Below are positions 5,445 through 5,482 of a stretch of DNA of 5,482 nt, piece by piece. How positions within the stretch are numbered: the stretch's first letter is position 1; the number at the start of each line of letters is the position of its first letter. A model generated the notes under the pieces. The model saw only the letters and a program-made list of their open reading frames with translations, had not been told where the DNA came from and did no database searches. The stretch is from Methanobacteriota archaeon. GTDB taxonomy: Archaea; Halobacteriota; Halobacteria; Halobacteriales; Halalkalicoccaceae. Both the position numbers and the translations under genes were made by a program. The DNA is taken from assembly GCA_022561895.1 (NCBI GenBank), contig JADFQH010000219.1:1-5482 (forward strand). Reading direction: 5' to 3'.

Positions 5445-5482
5445 CACTATTGGCCAGTAGATCCTCCAAGTTCGAGGCCCCC

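Larger units (their letters stand above)
4889..5482. other. Gene-poor region with several inverted repeats
   Basis: This ~590-bp stretch has no convincing gene. The open frames are short, have mixed third-position bases unlike the neighbours, and show no recognisable motif. The middle (about 5140-5230) is clearly A/T-rich. The left end should contain the copD-like promoter; a weak candidate is CGTAAAC on the minus strand near 4926-4932. Inverted repeats lie at 5075-5119, 5259-5291, 5393-5407 and 5424-5444. The region could be regulatory sequence, a structured RNA or decayed mobile DNA. Confidence 0.5.

Noticed and set aside
5465..5482. AGTTCGAGGCCCCC at the end of the window, resembling a tRNA T-loop
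   Set aside because: The bases before TTCGA cannot form the five-pair T-stem with those after it, and no tRNA body precedes it.
1..5482. CRISPR array, rRNA, tRNA or complete insertion sequence
   Set aside because: I found no regularly spaced repeats, no tRNA cloverleaf, no rRNA-like stretch and no transposase motifs on either strand.

Overview
The window comes from a halophilic archaeon (class Halobacteria). The evidence is a high G+C content with C/G-ending codons, acidic proteins, two Tat-type export signals (one with a lipobox), two PRC-barrel proteins of a haloarchaeal type, and promoters with a TATA-like box centred about 27 nt upstream of a start codon, as expected for leaderless transcripts. 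The genus cannot be fixed from the sequence.

Layout. Positions 1-468 are one open frame, cut by the window start. Its first third reads as part of a formylglycine-generating-enzyme (FGE/sulfatase-modifying) domain and the rest as the C-terminal helix-bundle region of a haloarchaeal virus/plasmid-type primase-polymerase. The join falls on a sequence that fits both families (NGAKF), so it is either a recombination scar or an assembly chimera. Next, on the plus strand, is a lipid-anchored NodB polysaccharide deacetylase with an N-glycosylation-rich stalk (526-1833). A hairpin separates it from two minus-strand paralogous PRC-barrel genes (1867-2109 and 2165-2416), each with its own leaderless-type promoter. 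After a 390-bp gene-free stretch comes a plus-strand Tat-exported protein of the haloarchaeal DUF7282 type (2807-3673). It converges on a minus-strand CopD-family membrane protein (3755-4888), with a hairpin plus T-run between them. The last ~590 bp hold no convincing gene but contain several inverted repeats, one followed by six T's.

How the genes relate. There is no long operon: every gene has its own start signals or a hairpin between it and its neighbour. The two exported proteins and CopD all act at or outside the cytoplasmic membrane. A copper link between the DUF7282-type protein and CopD is only a guess from adjacency. The primase tail at the left edge suggests the remains, or the edge, of an integrated virus or plasmid.
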